Shown here in pieces: positions 37,462 to 48,200 of a stretch of 64,000 nt of DNA. The first letter of the stretch is position 1. Each line of letters opens with the position of its first letter. This DNA comes from Bifidobacterium callimiconis (GTDB lineage Bacteria; Actinomycetota; Actinomycetes; Actinomycetales; Bifidobacteriaceae). The DNA is taken from contig NZ_QXGJ01000005.1 of NCBI RefSeq assembly GCF_003952005.1, positions 62,001 to 126,000 of the forward strand, given 5' to 3'. The translations under genes and the position numbers were made by a program. The notes under the pieces were generated by a model. The model was not told the DNA's origin. It searched no databases and saw nothing but the letters and a program-made list of their open reading frames with translations.

Positions 37462-37624
37462 TTGCGTTATGGGGGTGCGAGGATACGCGGAATACATGGG
37501 CGCGTGGAAGGTTCGCGGCCGGTGTTTGAGGCCTTACGGCGGAGTCTGTGAGCTCATGTGCGGGAATGGGGTGTTTTGTGAGCTCCTGGAGGGCGGATTT
37601 TCGAGGTCTTTGGGGGCGGCGGTT

Positions 37625-37694
37625 CACAACTCGAAGATACCGTTATTCGAGGCTTGAAATTTAGCGGTTCGATTTTCGGTATCTTCGAGTTGTG
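37625..37694. repeat. Long-arm hairpin element A (CACAA.TCGAAGATA type)
   Basis: CACAACTCGAAGATACCG (37625-37642) and CGGTATCTTCGAGTTGTG (37677-37694) form a perfect 18-bp inverted repeat; the loop of 34 nt contains GGCTTGAAATT. It lies in the 520-bp gap between glf and the Nudix gene, which otherwise holds only TGTGAGCTC direct repeats (about 37546 and 37577). Confidence 0.85.
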
Positions 37695-37910
37695 CGATGG
37701 TCGGTAAAAACACCCCCTATCCCACACCCCAAAACCGAACATTTTTCGTGTGGCAATGTTCGATTTTCGTGTTCACTCGCACATTACATCTGAAAAGCCA
37801 AAAAAAGATCGTTCAAAGAGTCTCAGGATTGCTGGAATCGGCTGAACTCCCGGCATTCTGGGAGTAGTCTGACTCACAGTGATGAAATTCCTACGTAGTG
37901 TGGAGGACCA

Positions 37911-38606
37911 ATGACCGACGCCAACGGCACCGTGGCCGCTATCCGTACCGGACTCGAATCGAACCTGATCGTGCACGACGAGAAGGTCGTGTTTCAGGGT
38001 GATGACGAGGCCCAGTTCACCGTTATTCAGGCCGATGTGAGCGTGGATGACACCCCCGTGGTTGCGGGCGCGGGCGAGAGTGCCCCCGAAGGCGCCGATG
38101 AGGCGGCGCAGGTGCATCCCATCCTCTTCGCTCAGGTGAATGGTGGCCAGCCCGGCGCGGTGTGCATCGCCGTGCACGAGGGTCGACTGCTGCTCGCCCG
38201 CCACTGGCGCATCGCCACCGACTCGTTCGAATGGGAGTTTCCGCGCAGCATGGGCGCCCCCGGCGAGGTCTCCGGCGCCACCGCCGAGCGCGAGCTGGCG
38301 AGCGAGGCCGGTGTGAAGGCCACGTCCCGTCGCCTGCTGCAGATGATGCACGCCGACACGTGCAAGCTGCGCGACTCCATCGCCGTGGTGGAGCTCGACG
38401 TTGATTCGGATTCGCTCGACGAGGCCGGCGTGCTCTCCGACGGCAGCCTGGCCGGTCTGGACGACCTCGACGGTGCCACCCTCGCATGGCTCACCCCCGA
38501 GGAGATCGACACGATGATCGCCGAAGGCAACATCATGGACGGCATCACCCTGGCCGCCTACCTGATCTGGAAGACCCGCCGCGAGGTAGAAGCCGAAGAG
38601 AAGTAG
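37911..38606 (+). CDS. Nudix hydrolase with an altered Nudix box
   Basis: 231 aa. Residues about 70-220 fit a Nudix domain: AVCIAVHEGRLLLARHWRIA, WEFPRSMGAPGEVSGATAER, ELASEAG. The box normally reads REUxEExGU; here RELASEAGV has Ser in place of one Glu that usually helps bind metal. The WEFPRS..G context resembles ADP-ribose pyrophosphatases, which contain a WE(L/F)P element. The N-terminal 65 residues are extra. ATG 37911 follows GTGTGGAGGACC. It may hydrolyse a nucleoside-diphosphate sugar, with reduced or changed activity. Confidence 0.75.
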   Translation: MTDANGTVAAIRTGLESNLIVHDEKVVFQGDDEAQFTVIQADVSVDDTPVVAGAGESAPEGADEAAQVHPILFAQVNGGQPGAVCIAVHEGRLLLARHWRIATDSFEWEFPRSMGAPGEVSGATAERELASEAGVKATSRRLLQMMHADTCKLRDSIAVVELDVDSDSLDEAGVLSDGSLAGLDDLDGATLAWLTPEEIDTMIAEGNIMDGITLAAYLIWKTRREVEAEEK

Positions 38607-38668
38607 GGCGAGGTCGGGGAGCGGAGCGAAACCGAATCGGGAAGTAGGGCGAGACTGAAGAGTAGCGC

Positions 38669-38784
38669 TCGCTCCCCTCAGTCATCTTCGCTGACAGCTC
38701 CCCTCAGCGAGGGGAGCCAATGCTCATAACGGCTGGCTCCCCTCGCTGAGGGGAGCTGGCTGCCGGAGGCAGACTGAGGGGAGC
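38669..38784. repeat. Pair of REP-like units in opposite orientation
   Basis: CTCCCCTCAGTC..GACAGCTCCCCTCAGCGAGGGGAGCC (38676-38717) is followed by GGCTCCCCTCGCTGAGGGGAG, inner palindrome CTGCCggaGGCAG and ACTGAGGGGAGCC (about 38730-38783). They lie between convergent genes. Confidence 0.75.
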
Positions 38785-38856
38785 CGACGGCGACGAATCG
38801 ACGAGGCAATAGCTCGTCCTGCAAGTGGAATAATCCTTCCCCGACCCACCTCAAAA

Positions 38857-40670
<1,814 letters not shown>

Positions 40671-40759
40671 GATTCCACTGTAGGTGTGGGCGGCGGGTTG
40701 GTGTTGCAGTTGCCTGTATTTGGTGTTCGCAGAAAAGCCATGGGGGGGCTGTTCCCCTA

Positions 40760-40803
40760 AGTAGGCTCCCCTCAGTCGGCGGCCGGAGACGGACTGAGGG
40801 GAA
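40760..40803. repeat. Degraded REP-like unit
   Basis: GGCTCCCCTCAGTC, then GGCGGCCGGAGAC, then GGACTGAGGGGAA. The inner palindrome is imperfect (CGGCcggaGACGG). Confidence 0.5.
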
Positions 40804-40829
40804 CTGGAGGATCGGAAGAAGGGCCGGGC

Positions 40830-41609
40830 TCACGCCTGACGGTAGACCTTGGTGTAGGAGCCTTCGGCGCGCGGGCGCACCACGATCTGGTCCACGTCCA
40901 CCGTGTCGGGCTGTTCGAGCGCCCAGCGCACGCATTCGGCGATGTCCTCCGCCTTGAGCGGATCGGGCACGCCGGCGTACACGGCCTCGGCCTTGGCGGC
41001 GTCGCCGTGGAAGCGCTTGACGGAGAACTCGTCGGTGTGCACCATGCCCGGCGCGATGTCGATCACGCGCACCGGCTCGCCGATCAGCTCCAGTCGCAGC
41101 ACGCGCGCCATCACGCGTTCGGCGAACTTGGACGCGCAGTAGCCGGCGCCGCCCTCGTACGGTTCGATGCCCGCGGTGGACGAGATCACCAGCACGCTGC
41201 CGGACGACTCCTTGAGTGCGGGCAGCAGCTTCTGCGTGATGCGCAGCGTGCCGAGCACGTTGAGCTCGTACATGGCGCGCCAGTCGTCGAGGTTGGCCGT
41301 GGCGACCGGATCCTTGCCGATCGCGCCGCCCGCGCAGTTGACCAGCGCCTTCACCGGGCCGGCGGCGAGAATGCGATCGACCGCGGCCTGCGTGGATTCC
41401 TCGTCGGTGATGTCGGTGACGATCGGCGTGCAGCCGGTCTCCGCGGCGAGCGCGTTGAGCTTGGCTTCGCGACGGGCGAGTGCGAACACCGTCCAGCCGG
41501 CGGCGGTGAGCGTGCGGACGGTTGCGGCGCCGATGCCGCTGGACGCGCCCGTCACCACGGCGGTGCGGGCGGATGTGGAAGAGGTGGGGGAGGAGGATTC
41601 CTGTGACAT
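40830..41609 (-). CDS. Short-chain dehydrogenase/reductase
   Basis: 259 aa classical SDR. NAD(P)-binding VVTGASSGIGAATVRTL, NCAGG, the catalytic Ser in SSTAG and YCASKFAERV (Tyr-x-x-x-Lys). ALARREAKLNAL after strand 2 has Arg residues that suggest NADP preference. Similar proteins are annotated as serine/3-hydroxy acid dehydrogenase (YdfG-like); the substrate is unknown. The N-terminal Ser/Thr-rich leader (MSQESSSPTSSTSA) is extra. AGGAG precedes the start on the minus strand. Confidence 0.88.
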   Translation of the reverse strand: MSQESSSPTSSTSARTAVVTGASSGIGAATVRTLTAAGWTVFALARREAKLNALAAETGCTPIVTDITDEESTQAAVDRILAAGPVKALVNCAGGAIGKDPVATANLDDWRAMYELNVLGTLRITQKLLPALKESSGSVLVISSTAGIEPYEGGAGYCASKFAERVMARVLRLELIGEPVRVIDIAPGMVHTDEFSVKRFHGDAAKAEAVYAGVPDPLKAEDIAECVRWALEQPDTVDVDQIVVRPRAEGSYTKVYRQA

Positions 41610-41678
41610 GGTGTGCTCCTTTGCGTGGGGTTGCGTTCGGTTCCGATTCTAGTGTCGCAACGATGGTTGCCCCCGTGT

Positions 41679-41830
41679 TCTCCCTCCGTGGGAGGGAGAT
41701 GTCGCGACGGAGTCGGGACAGAGGGAGGGGTTGCGCGCGGTGTGGCTTGGGTTTTTGGTCTGTGCCGGTGTCGGTTCCCTCCCTCAGTCGCGCGTTTGCG
41801 CGACAGCTCCCTCCCTTGGAGGGAGCACGG
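41679..41830. repeat. Two REP-like units of the CTCCCTCC type
   Basis: Unit one (about 41679-41729) has core CTCCCTCCGTGGGAGGGAG and an imperfect inner arm. Unit two (about 41780-41829) is reversed, with inner palindrome GTCGCGCgtttGCGCGAC and core CTCCCTCCCTTGGAGGGAG. Confidence 0.7.
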
Positions 41831-41893
41831 TGGGGGTATGGTGGCTCTTTTCTGGAGAAGCACGGTGAGAAGAGCGCGGCGGGGAACGAGATT

Positions 41894-41932
41894 TACTACG
41901 TAACTATGGGGAATTTTTACGAAACTACGTAG
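41894..41932. promoter_or_regulatory. Paired ACTACGTA sites upstream of the anion permease
   Basis: ACTACGTA (41895-41902) and ACTACGTAG (41924-41932) are spaced 29 bp apart. CTACGTAG is palindromic. Related TACGTAGTGTG occurs at 6670-6680 and 37892-37902, upstream of two other genes, so this may be a regulator site. Confidence 0.35.
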
Positions 41933-42053
41933 AAATCGGCGTTTTTGGCGTACGATGAAAGAGCGCCGCGCGGCATCGCTGCACAATCTCACGATTGGAT
42001 GTCGTGCGGTTGCTTTTCTGTTTGTTTCACGCTGATTCACGGAGGAATGGCCA

Positions 42054-43247
42054 TTGAAGCGCTGGATCATCGAGGTGCTTAAACGTGAAACCGTACTTGT
42101 GGTAGCCGCGATCCTCGCGCTCATCTCCTGCTTCATCGTCCCCCCGGACGCCGAATACGCCGGCTACATCCATATGAACACCATCTCGCAGCTGGCCTGC
42201 CTGATGCTCGTCGTCTGCGGATTCCAGCGCATCGGCGTCTTCCGCATCATCGGCGCGAAGCTGCTCGGCCGCGTACGCACGGCCCGTGGACTGATCCTCA
42301 CGCTCGTGGCGCTCCCGTTCTTCTCCGGCATGCTCGTGACCAACGACGTGGCACTCGTCACGTTCATCCCGTTCGCCGTGGCCGTGCTCATCATGGCCGA
42401 CATGGAGGTGCAGATCTGCCTGGTAGCCACGCTCATGACGCTCGGCGCGAATCTGGGCGCCATGCTCACGCCAATTGGCAACGCGCACAACCTGTATCTT
42501 AAGGCCGTCTCCGGCATTGGCACCCCGGAGTTCCTGACCATCATGGCGCCGTATTCGGGACTCGCGGCAGTGCTGCTCGTGGCGATCATCTGGTTCGTGT
42601 TCGGCGACCGCGAGGTCTCGCAGTTCGAGAACCTCGGCGCGCAGGGCATCGAGCAGGGCGTGCTCGCGCCGAACCCCACGCAGCCGCAGCCCGACGAGAT
42701 CCGCATCACCGGCTATGGTGCGGGGTACGGCGGCTGGCGCACCGTGGTGTATTCGTTGCTGTTCCTGATCTGCCTGCTGGGCGTGGGCGGCGTGCTGCCG
42801 CTGTGGCTCATGGTGGCGATCGTGTTCGTCACGTTCCTGTTCTGCGACCGTCGCGCATTCGCCAAGGTCGATTGGTGCCTGCCGCTCACGTTCTGCATGT
42901 TCTTCATCTTCATCGGCAACATGCGTCGCGTACCGGCGTTCTCATCGCTGGCCGAGTCGCTGGTGGGCGGGCACCCGCTCGAGCTGGGCGTGGCGTTCAG
43001 CCAGGTGATCAGCAACGTGCCGACCACGCTGCTGCTATCCGGCTTCTCCGACGCGTGGCGCGAGCTGATCATCGGCACGAATCTGGGCGGCATGGGCACG
43101 CTGATCGCGTCCATGGCGTCGCTGATCTCCTACAAGGGCGTGGTGGCGAAGTATCCGGAGCATCGCGGCCGCTATCTGGCCGTGTACACCGGCATGAATG
43201 TGGTGTTTTTGATCGCGCTGGTGGGTCTGGCGCTCGTTATCGAGTAG
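42054..43247 (+). CDS. ArsB/NhaD/SLC13-type anion or ion permease
   Basis: 397 aa, about 10 transmembrane helices. LILTLVALPFFSGMLVTNDV and MTLGANLGAMLTPIGNAHN match the ion-transporter (IT) superfamily signature (citrate/arsenite/Na-H type), with a second half repeat near SNVPTTLLLSGF. The start is TTG 42054: GGAGG (42041-42045) is 8 nt from it. An ATG at 42047 is too close to the ribosome site and would give only an 11-residue peptide (42047-42082). The transported ion is not evident. A long-arm hairpin follows the gene. Confidence 0.8.
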   Translation: MKRWIIEVLKRETVLVVAAILALISCFIVPPDAEYAGYIHMNTISQLACLMLVVCGFQRIGVFRIIGAKLLGRVRTARGLILTLVALPFFSGMLVTNDVALVTFIPFAVAVLIMADMEVQICLVATLMTLGANLGAMLTPIGNAHNLYLKAVSGIGTPEFLTIMAPYSGLAAVLLVAIIWFVFGDREVSQFENLGAQGIEQGVLAPNPTQPQPDEIRITGYGAGYGGWRTVVYSLLFLICLLGVGGVLPLWLMVAIVFVTFLFCDRRAFAKVDWCLPLTFCMFFIFIGNMRRVPAFSSLAESLVGGHPLELGVAFSQVISNVPTTLLLSGFSDAWRELIIGTNLGGMGTLIASMASLISYKGVVAKYPEHRGRYLAVYTGMNVVFLIALVGLALVIE

Positions 43248-43260
43248 GTTTCTCGCCGAA

Positions 43261-43344
43261 AAAATCGCAGAACTGCAAAGTAGCGTAATGAGAGCGTTGA
43301 TATTCCAAGGCTTGATTTTCGCTACTTTGCAGTTCTGCGATTTT
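43261..43344. repeat. Long-arm hairpin element B (AACTGCAAAGTA type)
   Basis: A perfect 25-bp inverted repeat: 43261-43285 (AAAATCGCAGAACTGC then AAAGTAGCG) and 43320-43344. The loop is 34 nt and contains GGCTTGATTTT. It could terminate the permease gene, but its arms recur at 53723-53802. Confidence 0.9.
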
Positions 43345-43481
43345 GAAATCGATGATTCAGACCGGCGCTTGATCCGGTTGAGCGAAAACGAACATTACCG
43401 GACGTCAAGGGATTGGAAACGAACGTCGCATGTTCGATTTATCCCACGGCCTGTCCCGCTCACGGACTTCGGAATTCGTGA

Positions 43482-45245
43482 ATGACTAATCTGGAGCTCA
43501 TGAGGATTCTCCACACTTCGGATTGGCACATCGGGCGGCGGTTCAAGGGCCTGGACCTGGCCGAATACCAACGGCGGGCGCTCGACTGGCTGGTCGACAC
43601 CGTGCGGCGCGAACACGTTGACGTGGTCTGCGTGTCCGGTGACGTGTATGACTCCCCGATGCCCTCCGCGGCTTCGGTGGATCTGCTCGATGACGTGCTG
43701 ACACGGCTGACTTCGCTCGAGGATGACGAGGGACGCCCGGCAGTGGATGTGATCGTGACGCCCGGCAACCATGACTCCGCGCGCAAACTCGGGTTTGGTT
43801 CAAGAATGATGCGCCCGAATCTGCACCTGTGCTGCGACACCGCGCGGATCGCGGAACCGGTGATCGTGACGCGCGGGGGAGATACGACCGGCGAGCGCCT
43901 GGCCGTGTACGCGATGCCATACCTGGACCCGGACGTGGCGCGGCCCGTATTGGAGAAACTGCTCGTGGAAGCGGGCGAACATGCGCCCGTCGATGACGAA
44001 GTCGCCGGACCCGCCGCAGGCCATGCCTTTGAAGGGGACAACCTCCAAAACTCTGGGGATAACCCGGACGCCTCCGCTTCCCGCATCCCGCGTTCGCACG
44101 AAGGCGTGATGACTGCTGCGATGCGTCTGATCCGTGCCGATCTGCAACGTCGTCGAGCCGAAGCGAAGGCCGACGGCGTGCCGTTCCATGCGGTGCTCAT
44201 GGCCCACGCGTTCGTCTCCGGCGCATCCCCTAGCGATTCGGAGCGGAACCTCACCATCGGCGGCGTGGACAGCGTGCCTGCCGCAGTGTTCTCCGACAGT
44301 GGCCTGGATTATCTGGCGCTCGGCCACCTGCATCGCGCCCAGCAGGTGCGCATCCCTGCGTCGGCTGGCGTTGCGGCTGGCATTTCGTCCGATACGACGA
44401 CTGACGTTCCGGCCGGTGCCTCGGCCGGCGTGGTTGCGCCGATGCCGCCCATCGCCCGATACGCGGGATCGCTACTCGCCTACTCGTTCTCGGAATCGTG
44501 CACGCCGCCGACGGTCGGCAACGGCAAGAGCGTCACGATCGTCGATCTGCCTGCCGACTCAGCTGCATCCCGTTCCGGCGATCTCACCGTCCCCGACTCT
44601 CCCGCCGACCCGGCCGCACTACAGTCTGTCGTCACCGGCGTCTCCGCCGACTCCACCCCTACCGACTCTGACCCTACCGACTCGGTCGTATCACATTCCA
44701 TCGAGCCCAGCATCGCCGCCGGCATCGGCAACTCCGGAAACTCCAACAACCCCAACGGCTCCGCCGGTTCCGATACGCGTCCGTGCATCGCCGTCCGCAC
44801 GATCCCCGTGGAATCCGGTCAGCCCGCACTCGTCCAGCTCAAAGGCTCTCCCGACGAACTGCTCGGCACCCTTGCCACGGAATATCGTCACGACTGGGTG
44901 TCGCTCACCGTGGTCGCCGACGCCTACCCGCACGGCATGTATCAGAAGCTCGACGTCGCGTACGACAACGCGTTGGAGAAGAACTTCGAAATCACACGAC
45001 GAGCCGATCACGGCAGCATCAACGGCAACGACCGCACCATGGCGAACCTACGTGAAACGCACAGCGAGATCGATGTGCTCGAAGGATTCGTCCGGTACAC
45101 GCTCGGCCGCGATCCGAACGACAGCGAACTCGCCGTACTGCGCGACGCCGTCGAACGCGTGCACGCCGCCGGTGCCGGTACGAAGGACGATGCGAAAGGC
45201 CGAGGGAACGTCGCGGCCAGGAACGAGAAAGGAGTCCGCGCATGA
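43482..45245 (+). CDS. sbcD: Exonuclease subunit SbcD with low-complexity insertions
   Basis: 587 aa. The Mre11/SbcD phosphoesterase motifs are clear: LHTSDWHIGRRF, SGDVYDSPMPS, VTPGNHDSARKL, LMAHAF, DYLALGHLHRAQQV. Typical SbcD is about 375-420 aa. The excess is Ser/Thr/Ala/Asp/Pro-rich sequence at about 289-320 and 356-437, plus a shorter insert near 165-200. MRILHTS at ATG 43500 is the family-typical start; ATG 43482 is also possible. With SbcC it cuts hairpins and DNA ends. It overlaps sbcC by four bases (ATGA). Confidence 0.93.
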   Translation: MTNLELMRILHTSDWHIGRRFKGLDLAEYQRRALDWLVDTVRREHVDVVCVSGDVYDSPMPSAASVDLLDDVLTRLTSLEDDEGRPAVDVIVTPGNHDSARKLGFGSRMMRPNLHLCCDTARIAEPVIVTRGGDTTGERLAVYAMPYLDPDVARPVLEKLLVEAGEHAPVDDEVAGPAAGHAFEGDNLQNSGDNPDASASRIPRSHEGVMTAAMRLIRADLQRRRAEAKADGVPFHAVLMAHAFVSGASPSDSERNLTIGGVDSVPAAVFSDSGLDYLALGHLHRAQQVRIPASAGVAAGISSDTTTDVPAGASAGVVAPMPPIARYAGSLLAYSFSESCTPPTVGNGKSVTIVDLPADSAASRSGDLTVPDSPADPAALQSVVTGVSADSTPTDSDPTDSVVSHSIEPSIAAGIGNSGNSNNPNGSAGSDTRPCIAVRTIPVESGQPALVQLKGSPDELLGTLATEYRHDWVSLTVVADAYPHGMYQKLDVAYDNALEKNFEITRRADHGSINGNDRTMANLRETHSEIDVLEGFVRYTLGRDPNDSELAVLRDAVERVHAAGAGTKDDAKGRGNVAARNEKGVRA

Positions 45246-48200
45246 AACTCATCGGCATGCGGTTCAAGGGCATCGGACCGTACGAACAGGAGTATTCCAT
45301 CGACTTCGCGGCGCTCAACCGGTCGCACATGTTCCTGATCGAGGGCGAGACCGGCGCCGGAAAATCAACGATCCTTGACTGCATCAGCTTCGCGCTGTAT
45401 GGAGACGTGTCGGTGGACGTGGCCAGCAAGGACCGTCTGCGCTCGCGTTTCCTCGGCACCGACCAGACGCCGTCGTACGTGGAACTGATCTTCGAACTCA
45501 ACGATGCGTTTTATCGCGTACGTCGCGAGCCGGCCTACGAGCGTCGTAAAAAGCGCGGCGAAGGCACGGTGTCGGTGAACGCCAAAGGCGTGCTGTGGAA
45601 GGTGGACGACGGTCTCGAAGCGCTGCTGCCGAATGGGTCTGACGCGCTCGACGGCACGGCCACGCGATACTTCGACTACGCCGAGGACGCGGACCATCAC
45701 ACGGTGCTGGCGAGTCAGGCGCGTGACACCGGTACGGAGATTCTGCGGCTGCTGCATCTGACGCGCGATCAGTTCTCCAAGACCGTGATGCTCGCGCAGG
45801 GCCAGTTCTCCGGTTTCCTACGGTGCAAGCCGGAGGAGCGTACGCAGCTGATCAAGAGCCTGTTCGAGGCGGACGTGTACGAGTCGATCCAGAAAACGCT
45901 CGACGAGATGCGTAAGGCTCAGGCCGATGACGTGACCGCGCAGCGCCGTGATGTGGTGGCCGCGATCCGCGATGCGCGCAGCAACGCCGAGGCGATCGAA
46001 CGACGTGTGCGCGACGTGGATGCCGATGGCGATGGTGCTGGCGGCGATGGTGTCGATGGTGCTGACGGCGACGCTGTCGGCGGTGTCGACGGGGGAGATG
46101 CTGCGGCGGAGACCGATGCGTCCGCTGTGATTGCGGTCGAAGACGAACGTGACGGGTCCTTTGAGCTCGGGGATTTTGATTTCGAGTCCGCAGGACTTGA
46201 CCTTGACTCGGCGTCATTCGATTTCGGAAGGACCGACGATCTCGGTGATGACGGCGATGCCAGTGCTGGTGCCGACGCCGAGAACAGTGCCGAGAACGAT
46301 GCTCCTGCCGATCCGTTGGACGTGATCAGGGCGAACTGGTGCCTGACCGACGACGGCGATCTGGCCGAGCCCGCCATGAGCCCGTCCGACATCGCGGACG
46401 CGCTCGACCGTCATGTGACGGCCATTGCCACGGCGTCGGCCGATCTGCTTGAACGCAGTCACGACGCGTTGACGATGGCATCGACCCGACTCGACAACGA
46501 ACAGCGCAGGCTCGATGCCATGCGTCGACTGTCGTCCGTCGATAAGGCGTATCGGGATGCGGTCGATCGGCGGGATGCGCTGGAACGACGCCGGCGCGAT
46601 ATCGACGCCATGCGCGACCGGCTGCGGGATTCCGCGTCTGCCGAACCCGTGGCGCGCGCCCAACGCGAACTGAACGCCGTACAGGGGCGTCGGGCGGAAA
46701 GCGACGCCGCATTGCAAAAGGCCAAGTCCGAGCTCGACGCGTACGAGCCTATGGACGAGCTGACCGCCGCGCGCGAACGAGAGAACGCCGTGGCGGCCGG
46801 TCGTCCCGCCGCCGAAGCGAACCTGCGCGCCGCCAAGGAACTCGGCGTGCGTGCCGGTGCCGCTCGTGCCGCGTGGAACAAGGCCGATCGTGCCCGGTCG
46901 CAGGTCCGGTTGTGCGAGGATGCGACGGAGTCGGCCCGTGCGACGCTGCGGGAACTGGACCATGAGGCCACTGAAGCGGAACTGCGGCAGCAGCTGGAGG
47001 ACGCGATCCGTCGCGAAGCCACGCGGTCGGGTCTGCAGGATCGCTTGCAATCCGCCCGAACCGTGCTCGACCATGCGCGCAAACGGCAGACCGAGGAGGG
47101 CCGACTGGTGGATCTACAGACCGCCGTCGAGCGTGCAATGCAGCGGCGGCGTGAGGCTGACGACGCCTACACGCAGGCGCGGCGGGCGTTCTTCGCTGCG
47201 GGTGCCGCGCGGCTGGCGGGAGAGCTCGCGGACGGACAGCCGTGCCCGGTGTGCGGCAGCGTGGATCACCCGCATCCGGCCGTGCAACGGACTGCGAGCG
47301 CCGATACCCTCGCGGGCGAATCAGTGCCCGACGAGGCAAGGCTGAACCAGCTCGACCAGGCGGCTCGCCGCGCCGCACAACACGTGACCGAAGCCGAAGG
47401 CGCGGTGGCGGTGTGCAAGGCGCGTATCGAGGCGGAAACCGAACAGTCCCAAGACATGAGCGTCGCGGACGCCGAAGCCGCGGTCGCACAGGCTCGCAAG
47501 GAACTGGACGGCATACGCGAGCTCGGCAAGGAACGAGCCCGGTTGGAAGCGCGACTGCAGAAGCTTCATGACGCCGGCGATCGGGTCGCCCAATGCGAGC
47601 ATCGCGCGGACGTGGCAAAGGCCGAGGCATCCGGAGCGCTGGAACTGGCTCGTGCGGCCGTGGAATCATGCGCGGCGGCGGTGCAGGCGATGCCTGCACC
47701 GGGGAAGGCGGAGGCATCCGGTTACGAAGACGCTGCCGTCAATACGCTGAATGATGCGGTCGCGACGAATGTCGAGTCCGGGACGGCAGCAGGACTCGAA
47801 TCTGGTGTGGATGCCGGGGTGCGCATATCCAAGGAATTCGTTCCCGACGTATCCGATGACACGAAATCCGGTGAGTCCGTCATGTCCGCGTCGGACGATG
47901 CCGCCATATCCGATGAGTTGGCCGCGCTCGCCGAACGCATCGACGACGTTGCCGAGCGTGCGGTCGTTGCCGAGCGTGCAGCGAACGACGTCATTGCCGT
48001 GTGCGAGCGTGCAGCGCGCGAAGTCGACCGGATCGATCAGAAGATCAAACAACGCAACGCTTTGGAGCAGCGGGTCGGCGCGCTTGCCGCCGCGTTGCAG
48101 GAGATCAAACGCCAGCTGTCTGCAGTGTCGACGGCGTACGACGAGGCGTTGGCGCAGAGCGGTTTCGAGACGGTCGAAACGGCGTTGGCGGCGTGCCTCG

